Positions 31,101 through 41,483 of a stretch of DNA of 64,000 bases are shown one piece after another (the stretch's first letter is position 1; every line of letters begins with the position of its first letter). A program made the position numbers and the translations under genes. Under the pieces are notes generated by a model. The model was not told where the DNA came from. It made no database searches and saw only the letters and a program-made list of their open reading frames with translations. The DNA is from Nematopogon swammerdamellus (Eukaryota > Arthropoda > Insecta > Lepidoptera > Adelidae). Where the stretch lies: NCBI GenBank assembly GCA_946902875.1, contig OX336336.1:25561558-25625557 (forward strand). Direction: 5' to 3'.

Positions 31101-33976
31101 GTAAAGCAACATGGGTGGCTGTTCCGAGTGACCAATAGTGCATTCGAAAGAGTCAAAATCACCTCTCCTCGTAAAACCACACCTGTGAGGCGCCATGCCA
31201 GCAGATTTGCGGACTGTTGCTAGGCCGTCTAGACTGTTAATGCGACATTTGAAGACACCCCACTGCATCTCTCCCCGTGTATGTCGTAAAAGGCGACTAA
31301 GGGATATGAATCTTCTAGGTGGTAGGGTTTAACCCGCCCGGTTTGATACCACCGCATTGAATGGAAGGTCGGTCGAAACGGCTATCTAAATAGTTTGTGT
31401 TTTCCATCCAGTTCAGTGTAGCCGGCACGACCGAAAAGAAGCACTGACGTGGCACCAAGTTCACCCGGTGTTATGGGCTGACATCACGAATGTTGTAGGT
31501 GATGTAGCCAACCGTGTCAGTTTCCATAAAAAAAAAACCCAGGTTAAAAGATTCGGGAAACACACTCGCCGGTGGCAACTCCAAACCACAACCACGACTG
31601 ACCTCATGCAGGCTTCTCCATCCTGCCTCGAGTAGTACTCGACAAAGCAGAAACCGCACGGCGTCTTCTTATACTTGTCGAGTCCCATGACGACGCGTCG
31701 GATGTCGCCGGTGCGCGAGAACAGCTCGTAGATCTGCTCCTCGGTCGTGTAGAAGGAGAGGTTGCCGATGTAGAGAGTGCTCGTTGTGCGCAGCAGCCGC
31801 TCCTGGTCACTGCGGGAGCCCTGCGTCACAGACGAAGGCCGTAATCATAATTAATATTCTGAAGCAGTAATAATAATTTTCACTCAATGTTTTTTTTTGG
31901 AAACTGACACGGTTGGCTGCATTACCTAGTACATCCGTGATGTCAGCCCATAAAACCTTGGTGAACTAGGTGCCATGTCAGTGCTTCCCTTCGGGCGTGC
32001 CGACTACACTCAACTGAACGGAAAACACGAACTATTTACATAGCCGTTTCTACCGATCTTTCATTCAGTGCGGTGGTACAAACCCGGGTGGGTTAAACCC
32101 TACCACCTAGTAAGGTAAGAAGGGAAGGGACCTACAATTTTAAGTGGAATCTGAACCACGGTCAGCCTCCAACGGTCGAGCGGTCACCCATCCGTCCACT
32201 GGTCACCCATCCGTCCACTGACCGCGCCTAGGTGTGCTTATGATCCGACCGACAGTCGACCAACCGCACCACTGAGCTACAGAGGCTGACAAACCATATA
32301 GACATTTCACATACCATATAGACATTTTTACGAGAATAAGGGCAAGAGTTCGATGCCTTCCTCAATTTTTGGAGCAGCTAAGGACTGGCAAGTGTTGATG
32401 GACACACATGAGAAGAATTTATCAGATGCCTTCAGAAATTTGTACCACAGCATACGGACCGGACGTACTCATATTCTCAAAAGTGACAAAGCATGTGGTT
32501 TTTTTTTATAGTAAGTTCGACATATGGTGCCGAGCCACCCATAAGGTCTCTATCGACGCCAATGGACATTCGGTCGCATGCGGGGGCTGCGAATGCCATG
32601 CCGGCCTGACAGGTGCCCAATCACGCCTCTCTTGAAGGACCCGAGACTATACTTGGGGTGAAATGTGTGGGCAGGGAGAGCGTTCCAGAGTTTACCGGTT
32701 CTGCGGAGGAAGGATCTGCAGAACCGATTGGTTGGATCTGCGGTAAATCCAGTGTATAGGGATGCAATCCCTGCCCAGTGCACCTTGTACGGAGGTGCAA
32801 ATGGGGACGGCGGAATCGTGTTAGATAAGATAAGATAAGATAATCGTTTATTTTGCATAATAACTAACTTAACCTATTTACATTTTATATACAATTCTTA
32901 ATTTATGCAAAATTGGCCAATCGGCTCAGCGTGTGCCAGGGCAGGACAGAAGTCCTTTCCTGGCGCTGTTTTTCAGCCGTTGCCACGTGTGTGTGAGGGT
33001 GTGTGTGTGTGTGTTAAGAGTGTGTGTGTTAGGGTGCGTGTGCGAGTGTTAAACAGCTCCTCCAAGCACTCCCCGTGGAATAAGCGATAGAACACACTTA
33101 GGGCACTTAGTAGTACTTGTTGGGTACTATCTACACTACTTAACTACATGGTAAAGCAATATAATATGGAAGAACCACAACTTCAAAATAAACAAGTACT
33201 ACAACTTAGTAGACGGGACAGTGAGAAACGGATTATGATTTATCTCTTTGCTGTGGAAGTCGGAGCAAAAGGAGTACCAGCGAAGTCGCTTTACAGTCTC
33301 TTTAAGAATCTAGGCTTACCAAGATCGACGCTAAGCTCATATATGGAGAGAGCTTCGAAAGCGTCACTGGAGGCATCCTACAGAATATGGATAGGTAGAG
33401 AGAGGGAGGTCGAGAGCGGGACTGGTGGTTCTCCGCGTCCTAGTAATCGTAGACTAGCTGAAGAAGGCTTGATGCGAGCCGAAACGTAATGCATGCTGGA
33501 GACCTACAGAGAGTGGTCACTCGCTAGTCCCGACCTCGATTCGACACCCTCCTCTACTGCCAATGGGCCCGGATATGTTCGGTGAAGCCATCGCAGGCTG
33601 AGTTCAACGGCTTCCCCTATTAAAGGGCAATCACAGGTTCTTCAACAGTCACGCAAAGGTAGGCAACTGTCTTCATGCTTTCGTGCTGGTTAGAAATTTG
33701 TCTTGTCCTAATATTGGTGTCATTCTGTATTGTGGTCAGACTTCATGCAGCACAACACCGATGGCTATGCTTACCCCAGCTGTTGCGATGCAGCGTGTCG
33801 TATGAATATATATTGTACACGCTAATTCATAACCCAAAAACGATTCATACCTAAAAATAATTACAAGCCAGGTAAACCCACCGGGCGGAGGTAAGAACTG
33901 GTGGTACCTTGAAGTGTTGGTCTCTATAGGAGCTGAGATCGACGGAGTTGTTCATAGAGTCGTGTCCTCGCTTCAT
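28016..33976 (-). CDS. Cbp20: Nuclear cap-binding protein subunit 2 (CBP20), complete, four exons
   Basis: CBP20 binds the 7-methylguanosine cap of RNA polymerase II transcripts together with CBP80 in the nucleus and acts in splicing, export and small-RNA pathways. Four exons (33976-33908, 31820-31603, 30287-30185, 28111-28016) join in phase to give 161 aa, close to the usual 150-160. The RRM shows RNP2 [10 protein letters not shown] and RNP1 [10 protein letters not shown], followed by [17 protein letters not shown] and the Arg/Gly tail [18 protein letters not shown] that contacts the cap. The cap-stacking Tyr of SSYRDQHFK is present. The start Met was chosen because exon 1 ([20 protein letters not shown]) aligns in position with the family N-terminus; MNNSVDL is an alternative start. 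Introns carry SINEs and a hAT element. The name is firm. Confidence 0.95.
28210..29560. repeat. Older dispersed repeat split by a hAT insertion
   Basis: The left part (28210-28372) and right part (29325-29560) match in order the uninterrupted relative at 32505-32825: ccatggacattc, gggggctgcgaa, ccggcctgacaggtgccc, actatacttgggg, then gaaat and gtgggcagggagag. The hAT element lies exactly between the halves. Confidence 0.85.
28373..29324. mobile_element. Non-autonomous hAT element, 952 bp, copy 1
   Basis: Begins CAGTGGCGGCTGGT and ends ACCAGCCGCCAGTG, perfect 14-bp inverted termini. The 8-bp duplication CTTGGGGG lies at 28365-28372 and 29325-29332. The interior matches the element at 60453-61517 in opposite orientation, including a stretch like the 3' half of a tRNA (28685-28760, minus) and a block with gcgcacgagcgcc-type motifs. 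No transposase frame. Confidence 0.93.
29561..30184. other. Cbp20 intron
   Basis: AT-rich. A GATA microsatellite followed by aatactttattgctcc at 29778-29800 looks like the minus-strand 3' tail of a LINE. Otherwise nothing recognised. Confidence 0.45.
30185..30287 (-). CDS. Cbp20: Cbp20 exon 3
   Basis: 103 nt, phase 2 to 0: [20 protein letters not shown] then [14 protein letters not shown]. The donor is GTCACT, a weak GT site, but phase and protein continuity support it. Confidence 0.93.
30363..30650 (+). mobile_element. Repeat family 'SYMERASK', copy 1
   Basis: agatcgacgctaagctcata through tggataggtagagagag to gatatgttcggtgaagccat matches the copies at 33148, 56950-57205 (minus) and 58525. 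It encodes part of the same peptide ([20 protein letters not shown]), so it derives from a coding element of unknown class. Confidence 0.75.
30873..30965 (-). mobile_element. Helitron-type 3' end
   Basis: ACTAGCTGTGCCTGCGACTT with ccatctaccgggttcaattg recurs at 45778. On the minus strand it ends CTAG|T after a GC-rich stem, as for other Helitron ends here. Confidence 0.55.
31085..31262. repeat. Diverged repeat fragment
   Basis: A poly-T start followed by gagtgaccaatagtgcattc and gaggcgccatgccagcag resembles, weakly, the repeat at 28210 and 32505. Confidence 0.35.
31262..31542 (+). mobile_element. SINE, head A (5' truncated) + tail 1
   Basis: Starts inside head A (actgcatctctccccgtgta) and runs to ttccataaaaaaaaaa, ending near the Cbp20 exon 2 donor on the opposite strand. 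Confidence 0.85.
31603..31820 (-). CDS. Cbp20: Cbp20 exon 2, most of the RRM
   Basis: Acceptor TGACGCAG, donor AG|GTCAGT, 218 nt (phase 0 to 2). Encodes [20 protein letters not shown] through [19 protein letters not shown] plus-strand SINE A-tail ends about 60 bp beyond its donor. Confidence 0.95.
31888..32292 (-). mobile_element. SINE with tRNA/5S hybrid head + tail 1
   Basis: Minus-strand copy with a small duplication ggtcacccatccgtccact in the 5S-like part at 32183-32222. Confidence 0.82.
32505..33110. repeat. Dispersed repeat, copy without the hAT insertion
   Basis: Reference copy of the repeat at 28210: at 32651-32666 it reads actatacttggggtgaaa where the other copy holds the hAT. It carries its own insertion of about 230 bp (about 32822-33048), a GATAA-tailed minus-strand element plus a GT-rich microsatellite, before gttaaacagctcctcc resumes. 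Confidence 0.8.
33148..33612 (+). mobile_element. Repeat family 'SYMERASK', longest copy with 113-aa frame
   Basis: An open frame at 33148-33489 encodes a basic peptide with a helix-turn-helix-like stretch ([20 protein letters not shown]). The sequence continues with gaaacgtaatgcatgctgg to gatatgttcggtgaagccat, shared with three other copies. I do not recognise the family; it could be a retroelement or recombinase leader region. All copies are fragments. Confidence 0.6.
33613..33830 (+). mobile_element. Degraded tail-2 SINE-like fragment
   Basis: tattaaagggcaatcacagg, ttgtcctaatattggtg and gcagcacaacaccgatg correspond to tail 2 of the elements at 8733 and 12236. Confidence 0.5.
33908..33976 (-). 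CDS. Cbp20: Cbp20 exon 1
   Basis: Starts ATG at 33976 and ends AAG|GTACC at 33908, 23 codons, phase 0. It encodes the N-terminal helix residues [11 protein letters not shown] found before the RRM. Confidence 0.9.
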
Positions 33977-34750
33977 CTTGCGCGCGCCAGCTCACAGCAC
34001 CCCAAGTTTGAAAATTATGCCACTGCACCGTCGGGCACCCCGCCCCCACTATGCCGACTCACACTGTCCGTTCAACTCTAATTGCTGTGCTGGTACAATA
34101 AACAATTATGGCAATATGAAATTACGGAAATGAAAAAGAAGAACACACGCAGCCAAAACGCTTTGCCAATTAGTAAGCTGACTGACACTGACAGGACAGG
34201 CAGACCTTTTTTTTTCCTTCTCAATGGCAAGTGGCCTCTTGACTTTACAGTTGAGGCTCAATGTGCCAATATCAAGCGAATTCCAAATATAGGAATAATG
34301 ACTAAAAATATGACTACTAGTCAACACATTATTATAAAGAGATGAAATTAGATGACTGTGAACCTATATTTTTAATTTATTTTGAACAATAAATTTCTGG
34401 AGAATCAAAATAATACGCGGATTATAAAAAAGTAAGACCTAATCTGACAGAGACATCGACGGATTCAAACTCTTTGGTGACCGAAGATCTGCTGTCTCTT
34501 TATATCGGCTTCTATTGGTTCGCTCCGGGCGAAGGAGTAGGATCGCAGGAACAGCAGGCACGACAATGGCTTTCAGGTGTCGTACGCGTCTCTTTATAGT
34601 AACGTTTTTTTTTTCTACGGAAATGCAAAAATAGTGTGACCGTATAGCCACAACAACCACAAAACACTGCTATTAGAAATGACTTAGCCTGCGGAAATCA
34701 AAACTGGGGCCAAAAATTTAAAAAATAAAACTTTACGAAAATAATTTATT
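33977..34750. other. Cbp20 upstream region
   Basis: The sequence just upstream of exon 1 (33977-34130) is the presumed Cbp20 5'UTR/promoter; no TATA box is evident. The remainder shows short T-runs and no supported gene. Confidence 0.4.
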
Positions 34751-34905
34751 TTCAATAGCGACTTAGGATTGCCTCTTCTCCGGCGCAGCGGGAAGTGCAG
34801 CCCCGCCGTCCTTGCGTAACACCGCGCAGGCACCCATGCTCGCCTCCGCAGATTCGGCTTTTTGGTCGCCTGCGGTCACGAGTCAGTAAGCCTGGAGGCG
34901 CTATA
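34750..34905 (-). repeat. Repeat shared with 50880-50960
   Basis: Its reverse complement contains gggtgcctgcgc, gtgttacg and gggctgcacttcc, which recur in order at 50893-50935. GC-rich, non-coding. Confidence 0.5.
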
Positions 34906-35028
34906 CATAGGAGGACAGGGGTAGCCGCGCGTCGGCGCACACGCGCCAGCGCGTCAGTCTAGCGCCGGCGACCGATCTTAGTCTCCGTCCGCCGCTCAGG
35001 CGGAGCGAACGTGCGCGTCTGTCACAAA

Positions 35029-35108
35029 ATGCCTCATTGTGCAGTGCTTTGGTGCAAAAAGTCGTCGAAAAATTCAAACTTGAACACAGATGGAGTCACC
35101 TTTCACGA
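35029..35108 (+). CDS. THAP-type zinc finger, first exon only
   Basis: The exon reads MPHCAVLWCKKSSKNSNLNT then DGVTFH and ends GA|GTAAGT in phase 2. The N-terminus with C-x4-C followed at about 15 residues by a V-T-F-H motif is the signature start of a THAP DNA-binding domain (C2CH; the second C and H would lie in the next exon). I searched the plus strand by eye to 39000 and found no convincing continuation, so the gene is either long-intronic, extends past the MULE gene, or is a broken transposon (P-type transposases also carry THAP). Name left open. Confidence 0.6.
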
Positions 35109-35795
35109 GTAAGTACTTTCATTCAATTTGATAGCATTTTTCGCTTGAATTTCAGTAACAAACATCGGCGTAAATATGTATGGAGAGCTCTTTTCTGCTT
35201 ACCCACCATAGGTCGACTATCGTGTTGGATGCAGTTAGCTCTTGTAATTTTTTTTATTTATTGATAAATATGTATGTTAAATGTATACAGATATTTCATG
35301 CATTCTGCCTTATTGCCAAAGGACATTTCTTCTAGTCAACCTCAGCAGGTTTCCTCGTTCAATATTCGTTTATCGCGCTTTTTTCATTCAACCAGTACCT
35401 ACCGGTTTTTACTTTTGAGCGACTCTAAAGGAATTAATTTCTTTAGGTCATGCGTCTACCGGGAATTAGTCTTGTTATGCTTAGCATTAACAAAATTAAT
35501 TCATAATGAATACCCCGTTAGCATTTAGCACTGCTAAGCGCCCTGATGAATAAAAATTAATGCTAAATGCTAAGCAATAATCACATTTAATTTTAATTAG
35601 CATTGCTGTTTCGTTCGTAAAACTTTGTTGGTTCGTTTGTTTTGGAACGCACAAAGCAATGAAGTATGTGCTATTTATCTGTGGTACTGCTAAATGCTAA
35701 ATGCTATATAGCGCCTGCGCTCCGCTGCTAGCTAGCTAGCTAGCATCTAAATGCGAAATGCGATGCGATCATGCGAGTGAGGGGTCGGAATTATC
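35109..35795. other. AT-rich spacer with 'aatgctaa' repeats
   Basis: Words such as taaatgctaa, gcattagc and a gctagctagctagctagc run occur in both orientations from 35475 to 35775, suggesting a degraded palindromic MITE. Confidence 0.45.
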
Positions 35796-35798
35796 ATC

Positions 35799-36300
35799 TG
35801 TCACGTGATCATTAGTTTTGGTCATATCTACAGAACCACTGGACTTAGACCCATCGTGTTGGTACTCAATCTGAACGTCTCGATGAGATCTATCCATCTG
35901 TCACATTAACTATTGTTTTGGTCATAACTCGAGAACCACTGGTGCTAGACCCATCGTGTTGGTACTCAAACTTCAGGTCTCGGTGAGATCTATCCATCTG
36001 TCACATGAACTTTTGTTTTGGTCATAACTCGAGAACCACTGGTGCTAGATCCATCGTGTTGGTACTCAAACTTTAGGTCTCGGTGAGATCTATCCATCTG
36101 TCACATGAACTTTTGTTTTGGTCATAACTCGAGAACCACTGGTGCTAGACCCATCGTGTTGGTACTCAAACTTCAGGTCTCGGTGAGATCTATCCATCTG
36201 TCACATGAACTTTTGTTTTGGTCATAACTCGAGAACCACTGGTGCTAGACCCATCGTGTTGGTACTCAAACTTTAGGTCTCGGTGAGATCTATCCATCTG
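35799..36300. repeat. 100-bp tandem repeat, five copies
   Basis: gagatctatccatctg recurs at 100-bp spacing (35885, 35985, 36085, 36185, 36285). Unit 1 is diverged; units 2-5 are nearly identical. Confidence 0.93.
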
Positions 36301-36636
36301 TTGCGCGACCATCTCTCGAGACACATGTTAGTTCTTTAGTTCTTTAGTTCAACAATAACAATGTAAATGTCAACAATGTAAACAGTAACAATGTAAATGT
36401 CGTAAATTGTGCTTTTAAATTTAATTCAATTGTTCAAAAGTTACCAAATGAAAATTTTAATATAGATACCGATCTATAAATAAATAATTAAGTAAATTAT
36501 TGTTCTGTTTCAAATATATGTTTCTATTACAGACTACACAGCCTTTCATTTGTTATTTTATTAACCCTTATATAACGAATTCACACCGTCAAACTGACAG
36601 AGAGACGCATGGTACATTTTATAAGGCTCTAGCTGC

Positions 36637-36782
36637 ATGGCTGGTTAGTTTGTTAAAAAAGGCAAAGCCTGGAAAACCTCATTTTACCCTAAAAAAATTA
36701 AATATCCAGGTGGGTATGGCTGGTTAGTTTGTTAAAAAAGGCAAAGCCTGGAAAACCTCATTTTACCGTAAAAAAATTAACG
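36637..36782. repeat. 79-bp tandem duplication
   Basis: atggctggttagtttgttaa starts at 36637 and 36716; the copies match through attttacc(c/g)taaaaaaatta. Confidence 0.9.
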
Positions 36783-36935
36783 CCGCCGCTATTCCGACGC
36801 CGTTTGTCTATGGTATCACTAATACTATTACATATCACTACCACCCCTATGCTGATTTTACGATATACGTGTTTATATACTTGCGTGTACACAAATGCAC
36901 ACACACTTCAAAAAGCGGCGTCGGAATAGCCACTT
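36783..36935. mobile_element. Small inverted-repeat element
   Basis: gctattccgacgccg at the left is mirrored by cggcgtcggaatagc at the right. The same terminus, cggcgtcggaatagcc, occurs at 49674. Likely a MITE end pair. Confidence 0.5.
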
Positions 36936-37610
36936 TTCAAGAATTTGACAGTTCTTGTATATAAGGTTCACGCCGCCGATCATATGTTTTTGATTATATT
37001 CTTTGTGTTTTTGATTGTAGTTTTATTCGTGAATGAACGAAAACACTGTGTTGTCAAAAAAGGTCAAATAATGTCGTGATGTGACTGGACTGGAATGTTT
37101 ATTAGATAGTCGGGCGTGTAAGGGAGTAGACTTTTAGTACATAATAAATGCATAATTTTCTTTTCACGGTGTTCGTCGTGCGTGGTGGTAGTAGGTAGGA
37201 GGCGGCGGCGATGGTATGACTTGACGAGATCCCGTACAACTTTGCCGTACAAACAAATAGTACAGTTTCCGTTTGTTTGTGTGTACAGATTGCAGGTATA
37301 GGCTCAGACAGATTACTTGTGTACGTATAGGTGAAGACCTAGTCACATCACAGCACAGACGCAATACTATTAGATTAGTTGAATCCTGTCCTGCGCAAAT
37401 GTTGTCCGTGTACTTTATGTTACAAGTATGAATGTAAGTAGGTACTGTTAAAGTCAACTGGACTGGAAATAACTATACAGTAACCACCAGTTTATTATTG
37501 GTGGGAACTTTATAGGTTAGTAGGTAGTATGTACTTTGTAGGTTCGTAGTACAATCATTGTCTGATGCAGAAGTTCCCCTCCCCTCAACGCACTCGGGGC
37601 CCTTTTCCCC
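36936..37610. other. Spacer, nothing recognised
   Basis: No supported feature; short (ggc)n at 37200. Confidence 0.4.
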
Positions 37611-37614
37611 ACTC

Positions 37615-37843
37615 ATTGTTGTTGTTTTGGTTTGGGGTTGGCTCTAGGCCTGCAAACTAATCCCGCTTGGTTGGGGACCTTCGTGCAAAACCCCGCAGTC
37701 TCTAGCTATCCCAGTCAGCCTGTCTTCCATGGAAACCACAAGTTGACCGGGGTGTCTGCAGGCCGCTTATCCCTTAGTCGCCTTTTACGACATGCACCGG
37801 GAGAGATGCAGTGGGACTATTCTTATTAAGTACCGACCCCACT
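37615..37843 (-). mobile_element. SINE-like, head A + tail 3
   Basis: Starts at the left with gttgttgttttggtttgggg (reversed CAA tail) and ends with the reversed head (cttattaagtaccgacccca). Confidence 0.82.
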
Positions 37844-39080
37844 CACGCACAGAGGAAGAATGACTGACGGGCCTTGAGGCCCCGAGGATGTCTCGGAGCA
37901 CCTAGACTATCGCCTCTCCGCCTTGGTGGAAGATCTGGAACTGCATCCACCACCACAGCACTGCACATGGACTGCTGTATTTTCATGTTCAAAGCAGTAT
38001 CTGCATAGAGGATTGTCAGAAATACTATTGTTATACAAATTTTTACCCTTGCCTTATATGAATACTAATAGATCCATCACTCCCTCACAAAACGAAAATA
38101 CCTGCACATTATACCACGCTGTAGTTCGTCCACTGCATCATTGCCATAATGCATTATATGACCTTTCACTTTCAAAAGACTGACAAGAGATAAAATAAAA
38201 TGGCCGCTGCAAGTACTTGGGTTTTGAGCCATAAGTGTAATTGCTCACGTATGGCCGACTGATCTATCACACTATCGATCCGATCTTCACGTTCAACTAG
38301 CTCTATACAAATGTCTACTAAAGAAATATTTATTTGCTATTCTATCACGCACACGCTGCGTTTATTAGAGGTTACTCTCTGATGGCTCTGTCTAGAATGC
38401 TCATGTGTGCACCAGAATGTTAGCTGAGCAGTGCATGAAAGTATTCTTTTATCAAATTAAATAAAGTTTAGCATGTGGAACAGTGGACTCAAAGTGGTGT
38501 GTTTCAAAATGATTACCACACTTTGTTTAGGATTAAAATAACAAAACAATTTTGTTCAAACTTTAAATTTTTAATGTTATGCATATCAAACGCCGACCCC
38601 TACTATTATCATTCTTCTCTCCCTCCACCAAACATAATAAAATCAACAATGTCAATGAAGTCATTTATATATTATAATTTTTGTCAATAATATATCCTTT
38701 TTACAATTTGCTTTCAAAGTAGATAAACATTAAATTTATATTTAATCATAGGCTTGATAATTCTGACTACCATAACTATATCAGGCGTAAAGAGCGTAAT
38801 TTTTAATTTATATTAGTATTTGTCGTACTACAATGTAGTACCATGTCAAAAAATATAATTATGATACTCAATGTATCAAACCGTCAATACAATTGTACTT
38901 TTAACAATTGTAGTTAAAAACAAGTGTCTCTACAAAATGTACACTATGTCTATAGATAGGTACTTATGTGGTGTCAAAATTATCATTACTAAATCCATTT
39001 ATTTACACATTTTCTTAAAACTCATTTTGTACATATAAAACCTAACACAAAAAACATATACAAAATTAACCTTAAAAAAA
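37844..39080. other. Spacer, nothing recognised
   Basis: AT-rich; no gene or named repeat supported. Confidence 0.4.
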
Positions 39081-39084
39081 TTGA

Positions 39085-39712
39085 GTTTAAAATTGATTTT
39101 TACAAAATTAAAACCTAAAATTGATATAAAAACAAATGGAGTTTCCACCACCGGCGGCGGGGCAAGCCCAGGCTACCGATGGTCGGGCCCTAGGGAGAAA
39201 CCTCCGGACGATGCGTGCAGTGTCGAGCAGGGCTGCCTTCTGGATCTGGCCCTTGACCCAACCACTCAGCGAGAGCCTCTCAAGGTGATCGTCGAGGCTC
39301 TTCGCTATCAGCCCATGCGCCGAAACGATTATGGGCACAACGATCGTCGAACTGAACTGAACTGGCTGTGGATTGTACTTATAGTAAGACACCTCGGTAC
39401 CTACAAGGTTGTACTTTAAGGCAAGTTGCTGATGGATGATCCTGGCTACTAGGTTCTTTCTATGCAGATACTCGGTGTTGGCAAGCTGCGAACAACCGGA
39501 AATCACATGTCTGAGGGACTCGCCAGGTTGGTGGCAGGCGCGGCAGATGTCAATGGTCCCGTCCTTCATTATGTGTTTCCTATAGTTGTTCGTCTTGACA
39601 ACCTCATCTTGTATTGCAAAGACAAAACCCTCGGTTTCCCCGAAGAGGTCCCCGAAGCGTAGCCAGTGCACGGAAGGAAGTTGGTCTACATCCGGTCCCG
39701 TGAGAGACCACA
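39085..39712 (-). pseudogene. R4/Dong-like LINE, truncated and internally deleted
   Basis: The minus strand encodes SLTGPDVDQLPSVHWLRFGD, the Cys-His knuckle CRACHQPGESLRHVISGC and the C-terminus [20 protein letters not shown]. Compared with 59925-62699, about 210 bp between KYNPQPV and STIVVPI are missing, which removes the restriction-like endonuclease core (the KPDIVI/DIAVP region). It is also 5' truncated near 39712. Confidence 0.85.
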
Positions 39713-40342
39713 ACCACGCAAGAAGTACTTAATTAGTAACAATCATGACTTTGACATGAATTAGCAATGATTCATGACAACATCACAGTTTGTTTTATCG
39801 AAACAGATACGCGCATGATATAATATGTTGCCAACTTGAGTAGGCCAGTCTCCACAATCAGCACCCGTTCACGAGCATCGCGCGGGCCCAGCCATCGCCC
39901 CCCTCAACCATATTGAGTGGCGAGGCGATCCAGACCAAGTGTCACCATAAGCAAAGACCTTAAAGCGATGCACTACGCAAGCGGCATTAAAATTAAAAAA
40001 ATATTATTTAACATGCAGTGATTATCAATATGAACATAAATATTTTTAAAGTGTTTTATTATTACTTTTTATAAGAAAAAAAAACACAAAATGAATTCTG
40101 ATAGACGATGATAAATAACATAAATTAACTTAAAATTACTTTATTTTACAATTATACTTAGATGATATAAATAAATAACTACCCTCTACATTACACTGTT
40201 GTACTCTACGTTGTACATTTGTACATTGTTGTACTCTACGTTGTCTTAACCCTTCCTACCCATTGTCTTACAATTTATCTTTCTCCCTTCCCTTCCTTCA
40301 CCAAGGATAATAATATAACCATCACCAATGAATATTTATATA

Positions 40343-40933
40343 TAAGGTCTTTCAATAGTAGGTAACGATACGCTAAGGGGTGTATGTCTATCAGATACTG
40401 ATCACGTTCCCATACCAATTTTTTTTATTACGATATAAAAAACCGTTTTGTACCGTGTGGGGCCGGTACTTTAAAAGAATAGCCCCACTGCATCTCTCCC
40501 CGTGTATGTCGTAAAAGGCGACTAAGGGATATGACTCCCTTCATATATTACTAGATGGTAGGGTTTAACCCGCCCGGGTTGGTACCACCGCACTGAATGA
40601 AAGGTCGGTCGAAACGGCTATGTAAATAGTTTGTGTTTTCCGTCCAGTTCAGTGTAGCCGGCACGACCGAAGGGAAGGCTGACGTGGCACCAAGTTCACC
40701 CGGTGTTATGGGCTGACATCACGGATGTTGTAGGTGATGTAGCCAACCGTGTTTCCCGTGTTTCAGTTTCCATAAAAAAAAAAACCTACTTAATAAGGTG
40801 AAATACGCGCACTTCACGTATTAAATTTGAGGAGTGAGTAGGTTTTACATATCGTAAAAAAAAATGGTATGGGAACCTGATCAGTATCTGATACACCCCT
40901 TAGCGTATCGTTACCTACTAATGAAAGACCTTA
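40343..40933. mobile_element. Foldback MITE carrying a SINE
   Basis: Inverted ends taaggtctttca and tgaaagacctta, continuing through gtaggtaacgatacgctaag (left) and its complement at 40902-40921. The SINE at 40450-40779 sits near its centre. Confidence 0.8.
40450..40779 (+). mobile_element. SINE, head A + tail 1, nested in the MITE
   Basis: gtaccgtgtggggccggtac to cagtttccataaaaaaaaaa; the tail has a small duplication, gtgtttcccgtgtttcag. Confidence 0.88.
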
Positions 40934-41483
40934 TATAAATTAACTTAAAATTACTTTGTTTTACAATCATGCTTAGATGATATAAATAAATAACTACCCT
41001 CTACATTACACTGTTGTACAGTGTACTCTACGTTGTCTTACCCCTTCTTGCCCGTTGTCTTACAATATTTATCTTTCTCCCTTCCCTTCCTTCACCAAGG
41101 ATAATAATATAACCATCACCAATGAACACATAAATATTATGGAACAACACAAAATTAGGACCCATGTGAATTATGTATGACATTACAAAAACCTGCATAC
41201 TTATGTAGTGAGTGTTATTGCATTTTTAAATTAAGCATTAATTATTATTACTAATGAAAAACAGTGCATAAGATAGCTAGAATAAACAGCTGGCATAAGC
41301 TAGAAGTAAATAATAGGCATAAAGCCATTAAAACACTGAACAAGCGCATAATGATTAATTAAAAACAGGCATTAATTACTTATTTACCTTTCACATCCAG
41401 ATTTTGCTATCCTGTAAATTTAAAATTGCATCATTAACAGTGAGTCATGGTTTGAATAAATTTATCATCATAACAAAGTATTT

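Larger units (their letters stand above)
40122..41127. repeat. Direct duplication (about 200 bp) flanking a MITE
   Basis: aaattaacttaaaattactt to aaccatcaccaatgaa occurs at 40122-40340 and again at 40936-41127 with small differences (extra ctctacgttgtacatttgta in the first). The foldback MITE and its SINE lie between the copies. Confidence 0.88.

Noticed and set aside
31461..31829. Cbp20 frame continuing past exon 2 to position 31461
   Set aside because: The extension beyond 31603 reads into intron and SINE sequence; the donor AG|GTCAGT and exon 3 give the conserved protein.
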